From Betaproteobacteria bacterium (GTDB taxonomy: Bacteria > Pseudomonadota > Gammaproteobacteria > Burkholderiales > SG8-39), in contig JAFARH010000127.1 of the NCBI GenBank assembly GCA_019245555.1, positions 1-16,998 of the forward strand: DNA of 16,998 bases, in the 5' to 3' direction. The notes below the pieces were generated by a model. It saw nothing but the letters and a program-made list of their open reading frames with translations, searched no databases and was not told the origin of the DNA. The position numbers and the translations under genes were made by a program. This document shows, piece by piece, positions 14,179 through 16,998 of the stretch. Positions within the stretch are counted from its first letter, which is position 1; every line of letters begins with the position of its first letter.

Positions 14179-14541
14179 TCACAGCGCTGCGCCGTTGAAC
14201 TTCTTGATCTTCAGTGCGCCGAGGTCGAAGTTCTCGAGGCAGCGCAGGTTGATCGCGGCCGTCGGCTTGCCCGATCGATCCTTCGCCTCGGCGAGCGGAT
14301 GGATGCCGCAGGTCTTGCAGAAATGGTGGCGGATGATGTGCTTGTTGAAGAGGTAGGTCGCCATCCGGTCTTCTGGCGTGAGCAGCTTCAGGTTTTCGCG
14401 CGGCACGAAGCCGAGGATCGAGCCTTTGCGCGAGCACATCGAGCAATTGCACTCGAGTCCCTCTTGGAAGTCTCCTTCCACCTCGAACTTGATGCCGCCG
14501 CAGTGACAGCTGCCGCTGTATTTCATACCTATTTGTTTCAT
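14179..14541 (-). CDS. GFA family zinc-binding protein (glutathione-dependent formaldehyde-activating-like)
   Basis: 120 residues. Cysteine motifs typical of the Gfa/CENP-V fold are visible: SCHCGGIKFEVEG near the N-terminus, CNCSMCSRKG in the middle and the CKTCGIHP motif around 75-82; together they provide the two zinc sites. The founding member was proposed to help form S-hydroxymethylglutathione from formaldehyde, but most family members have no proven activity, so I call only the family. The start at 14541 is chosen because its ATG overlaps the stop of the LysE-type gene as ATGA; a second ATG at 14526 (residue 6) is possible. The gene is part of the operon with the thioredoxin gene 10 bases downstream. 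Confidence 0.88.
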   Translation of the reverse strand: MKQIGMKYSGSCHCGGIKFEVEGDFQEGLECNCSMCSRKGSILGFVPRENLKLLTPEDRMATYLFNKHIIRHHFCKTCGIHPLAEAKDRSGKPTAAINLRCLENFDLGALKIKKFNGAAL

Positions 14542-15164
14542 CTGGTGCTCACAGCAAGTCTCGCTCCCAAAGCCACGAAGAGCGCGCCGGTCATGCGCCG
14601 GAGCATTGCAACGCGCCGTTCGCTCGTGCGGAGCCAGCTCGAGCCGCGGCTTGCGAGCAATGCAACCGCCACGTTGACAAGCGTGCCCTGAATGTTGAAG
14701 AGGAGACCGAGCAGCAGGACCTGTGGCACCGGCGGTCCTGCCGAGCGGTCGACGAATTGCGGCAGGAAGGCGAGGAAGAAGAGCGCCACCTTGGGATTCA
14801 GCACGTTCGTGATCACCGCTTGCACGAAAATGACCCGCAGCCTAGACCGTGGCAAGGCTGCGACCGCCGCCGCCGTCCTCGGCCGCAAGATCAGCTGGAT
14901 GCCGATCACCACCAGGTAGATCGCGCCGGCGATCCGCACGGCGTCATAGGCGAGTGGCACTGCCGTGAGCAGCGCGGCGAGGCCCAGGGCGAGCGCGGCG
15001 ATATGTACCAGCGTGCCGGCGGCAATGCCGAACGCGGAGAGCACGCCGGCGGCGCGTCCATCGCTCACGCTGCGTGCGGTGACGTACAGCATGTCCGGGC
15101 CGGGCGTCAGGTTGAGCGCCAGCGCTGCGGCCATGAACACCAGCACCATCTCCATACTCGGCAT
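14538..15164 (-). CDS. LysE/RhtB family amino-acid exporter
   Basis: 208 residues from the ATG at 15162-15164; the ATG at 15174-15176 would add four residues and the one at 15153-15155 would remove three. I prefer 15164 because it gives the family's usual distance to the conserved motif. Typical six-helix exporter: first helix VLVFMAAALALNLTPGPDMLYV with the signature TPGPD, then SDGRAAGVLSAFGIAAGTLVH, YDAVRIAGAIYLVVIGIQLI, and FVQAVITNVLNPKVALFFLAFLPQFVD with the NVLNPK motif. Family members export amino acids or derivatives from the cytoplasm; the substrate cannot be told. It heads the minus-strand operon, with the GFA family gene overlapping its stop (ATGA). It is divergent from the molybdoenzyme gene with 15 bases or fewer between the start codons, within a 25-base near-palindrome. 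Confidence 0.9.
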   Translation of the reverse strand: MPSMEMVLVFMAAALALNLTPGPDMLYVTARSVSDGRAAGVLSAFGIAAGTLVHIAALALGLAALLTAVPLAYDAVRIAGAIYLVVIGIQLILRPRTAAAVAALPRSRLRVIFVQAVITNVLNPKVALFFLAFLPQFVDRSAGPPVPQVLLLGLLFNIQGTLVNVAVALLASRGSSWLRTSERRVAMLRRMTGALFVALGARLAVSTR

Positions 15165-15184
15165 GGCTATGATCATGCCATGCC
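15160..15184. promoter_or_regulatory. 25-base near-palindrome spanning both divergent start codons
   Basis: Arms GGCATGGC (15160-15167) and GCCATGCC (15177-15184) enclose a self-complementary core ATGATCAT (15169-15176); a single T at 15168 is the only asymmetric base. The left arm contains the exporter start codon and the right arm the molybdoenzyme start codon. It may be an operator acting on both genes; the repeated ATGs could also produce part of the symmetry by chance. Confidence 0.45.
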
Positions 15185-16998
15185 CAAGTTCGCCCTAGGA
15201 CAAGGCCTTTCGCGCCTTGAAGACGAGGCATTGCTCCGCGGTGCCGGCCGCTATGCCGACGATTTCGCAGTCGCCGGTGCTGCGCATGCCGTGATCGTGC
15301 GCTCGCCGCACGCCCATGCGCGCATTCGAAGGATTTCGATTCCCAAGGCTCCGGGCGTGATCGCAGTCCTTACGGGCAAGGATGCGAAGGCCGACGGACT
15401 CGGTGACGTGGAATGCCTGATCCCGGTGGTGAACCTGGACGGCACGAATCGCAAGGAGACGCCGCGTCCAGTGCTCGCACTCGATACGGTGCGCCACGTT
15501 GGGGATCCCGTCGCCGTGGTGATCGCCGAGACGCTGGCGCAGGCGAAGGACGCGGCGGAGAAGGTGGAGGTCGACTATGAGCCGCTCCCGGCGGTTACTG
15601 ACGTGCGCGAAGGCGAGCTCGCCTTCGACATCGGCCTCGGCCAATCGCGCGAAAAGGTGGAGCAGGCGATCAGGAAGGCTGCGCATGTCACACGCCTTGA
15701 GCTCGTGAACAACAGGCTGGTCGCGAATCCGATCGAGCCGCGTGCCGCACTGGCCGAATACAGCAACGGAAGAGTCACGCTCATCACGCCGAGCCAGGGG
15801 CCGCACCACATTCGCGGACAAGTGGCAGGCATCGTGAAGACCGAGGATGTGCGTGTCGTATCGGGGAACGTCGGCGGCGCATTCGGCATGAAGATCTTCC
15901 TCTATCCCGAGCAGCCGATGATGGTGTGGGCAGCGCGTCGCCTGAAACGCTCGGTGCGCTGGACCGCGGAGCGCTCGGAATCATTTCTTTCCGATGCGCA
16001 GGGCCGCGACAACTACTCCATCGCCGAGCTGGCGATGGACAAAGACGGCCATTTCCTCGCGCTACGGGTCACGACCTGGGCCGCGATGGGCGGCTATCTC
16101 TCGAACTTCGGCCCGTTCATTCCGCAGCTCGCCGCGCCGATGCTTTCCGGCGTATATCGCATCCCGGCGATCTGGCTGAACATCAAGGGCACGCTGACGA
16201 ACACCGTGCCAGTGGACGCCTATCGTGGTGCGGGGCGGCCCGAAGCCATTTACCTGCTGGAGCGCGTGGTAGATGCCGCGGCGCGCGAGCTCGGTCTCGC
16301 GCCGGACGAGCTGCGCCGGCGCAACTTCATTCCGCCGTCGGCGATGCCTTACCAGACGCCGGTCGAGAGCAAGTACGACTCCGGAGACTTCGCAGGCGTC
16401 ATGTCGCGTGCGATGGAGAGAGCGGACTGGAAGGGCTTCGCCGGCCGGAAGAAAGGCTCGAAGAAGCGCAGAGGCATCGGCCTCGCCATGTATATCGAGC
16501 GCTGCGGCGGCGGGCCAGGCGACACCATTCGAGTAAAGGTCGACGGCGACAAGGTCACGGCCTACTCGGGGATGCAGGACAACGGGCAGGGCCATACGAC
16601 GACGCTGGTGCAGCTCCTGTCGGCGAAGCTCGGCGTCGACGCGGCGCAGATTCGCATAGTGCAAGGCGACACCGACGTAGTGCCGACCGATGGACTCACC
16701 GGCGGCTCGCGCTTCCTCGCCATCGGCGGCGTGGCGGCGCAGGTTGCAGCAGATGAAGTCATCGAGAAGGGGAAGCAGGCGGCGGCGCAGAAGCTGGAGG
16801 CGGCGGCGTCCGATATCGAGTATCGCGACGGCGAGTTCCGCATCGCTGGGACCGATCGTCGCATAAGTCTCTTCAACCTTGGCGCGCTCGAGGCAACCCA
16901 TACGCGCATGCCGCCGGAGTACACGTATCCGAACGGCTGCCACATCGCGGAGGTCGAAGTGGATCCGGATTCGGGCGACGTGGCCATCGTTCGCTACA
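15180..16998 (+). CDS. Xanthine dehydrogenase/aldehyde oxidase family molybdopterin-binding (large) subunit, 3' end outside window
   Basis: 606 residues are visible from the ATG at 15180, with an open frame to the right edge; complete family members have about 750-800. The start fits the family N-terminus LGQGLSRLEDEALLRGAGRYADD. The N-terminal domain (to about 130) is followed by molybdopterin-binding blocks: LVNNRLVANPIEPRAA, SGNVGGAFGMK, the loop AYRGAGRPEA (codons from 16218), ERCGGGPGDT, DNGQGHTTT and GGSRF. AYRGAGR is the general, form II-like loop; the AYRCSFR motif of true CO dehydrogenase is absent, so oxidation of CO is unlikely and the substrate is unknown. The linker at about 140-150 (DVREGELAFDIGLG) is some ten residues shorter than I expect. 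No FeS or FAD subunit gene lies upstream; they could follow outside the window. No Shine-Dalgarno sequence is visible. Confidence 0.9.
   Translation, partial: MPKFALGQGLSRLEDEALLRGAGRYADDFAVAGAAHAVIVRSPHAHARIRRISIPKAPGVIAVLTGKDAKADGLGDVECLIPVVNLDGTNRKETPRPVLALDTVRHVGDPVAVVIAETLAQAKDAAEKVEVDYEPLPAVTDVREGELAFDIGLGQSREKVEQAIRKAAHVTRLELVNNRLVANPIEPRAALAEYSNGRVTLITPSQGPHHIRGQVAGIVKTEDVRVVSGNVGGAFGMKIFLYPEQPMMVWAARRLKRSVRWTAERSESFLSDAQGRDNYSIAELAMDKDGHFLALRVTTWAAMGGYLSNFGPFIPQLAAPMLSGVYRIPAIWLNIKGTLTNTVPVDAYRGAGRPEAIYLLERVVDAAARELGLAPDELRRRNFIPPSAMPYQTPVESKYDSGDFAGVMSRAMERADWKGFAGRKKGSKKRRGIGLAMYIERCGGGPGDTIRVKVDGDKVTAYSGMQDNGQGHTTTLVQLLSAKLGVDAAQIRIVQGDTDVVPTDGLTGGSRFLAIGGVAAQVAADEVIEKGKQAAAQKLEAAASDIEYRDGEFRIAGTDRRISLFNLGALEATHTRMPPEYTYPNGCHIAEVEVDPDSGDVAIVRY

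Noticed and set aside
1..16998. Search for mobile elements, CRISPR repeats, tRNA genes, toxin-antitoxin or defence genes
   Set aside because: No repeat array, terminal inverted repeats, transposase motifs, cloverleaf or matching protein families could be seen; almost all the DNA is accounted for by metabolic genes.

Overview
The window is a GC-rich, densely packed stretch of what looks like a betaproteobacterial chromosome (Burkholderiales/Nitrosomonadales-like; inferred from the DUF2069-YihY pair, the PyrF-thioredoxin pair and overall protein character, not from a marker gene). All identifiable genes are chromosomal housekeeping or metabolic types. I see no tRNA, rRNA, CRISPR array, insertion sequence, phage gene or defence system.

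Layout. (1) 1-4068, household block: the 3' end of a CitE/HpcH-type lyase gene; a small DUF2069 membrane protein on the minus strand; YihY/BrkB membrane protein; PyrF (pyrimidine synthesis), overlapping the yihY end; a mini-thioredoxin on the minus strand; and a NupC-like concentrative nucleoside transporter. (2) 4069-4579: a small RRM-like protein preceded by a perfect inverted repeat and followed by two strong hairpins, the second an intrinsic terminator whose U-run ends at the base before the glgA start codon. (3) 4580-12756, glycogen region: glycogen synthase GlgA (+), a short GlgC ADP-glucose pyrophosphorylase (-), a periplasmic lytic transglycosylase and a DUF4864 protein (+), debranching enzyme GlgX (+) and glucan phosphorylase GlgP (-). 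GlgC makes ADP-glucose, GlgA polymerises it, GlgP shortens outer chains and GlgX removes the limit branches. No branching enzyme (glgB) lies here. (4) 12880-15164, a minus-strand operon LysE-type exporter > GFA family protein > thioredoxin > unknown seven-helix membrane protein, with two ATGA start/stop overlaps. (5) 15180-end: the large molybdopterin subunit of a xanthine dehydrogenase/aldehyde oxidase family enzyme, cut off by the window edge.

The most notable features are regulatory and architectural: the glgA leader with terminator abutting the AUG; a GlgC that lacks its C-terminal beta-helix domain and whose 3' end overlaps glgA by 71 bases; a 25-base near-palindrome covering both start codons of the divergent LysE/molybdoenzyme pair; and a divergent pair that shares one CATG as both start codons. 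Convergent ends also overlap at 346-380 and 2583-2599. Few genes have a clear Shine-Dalgarno sequence; pyrF is the exception. I did not find a clearly new multi-gene system; the best lead for new biology is the 4491-4582 RNA element.
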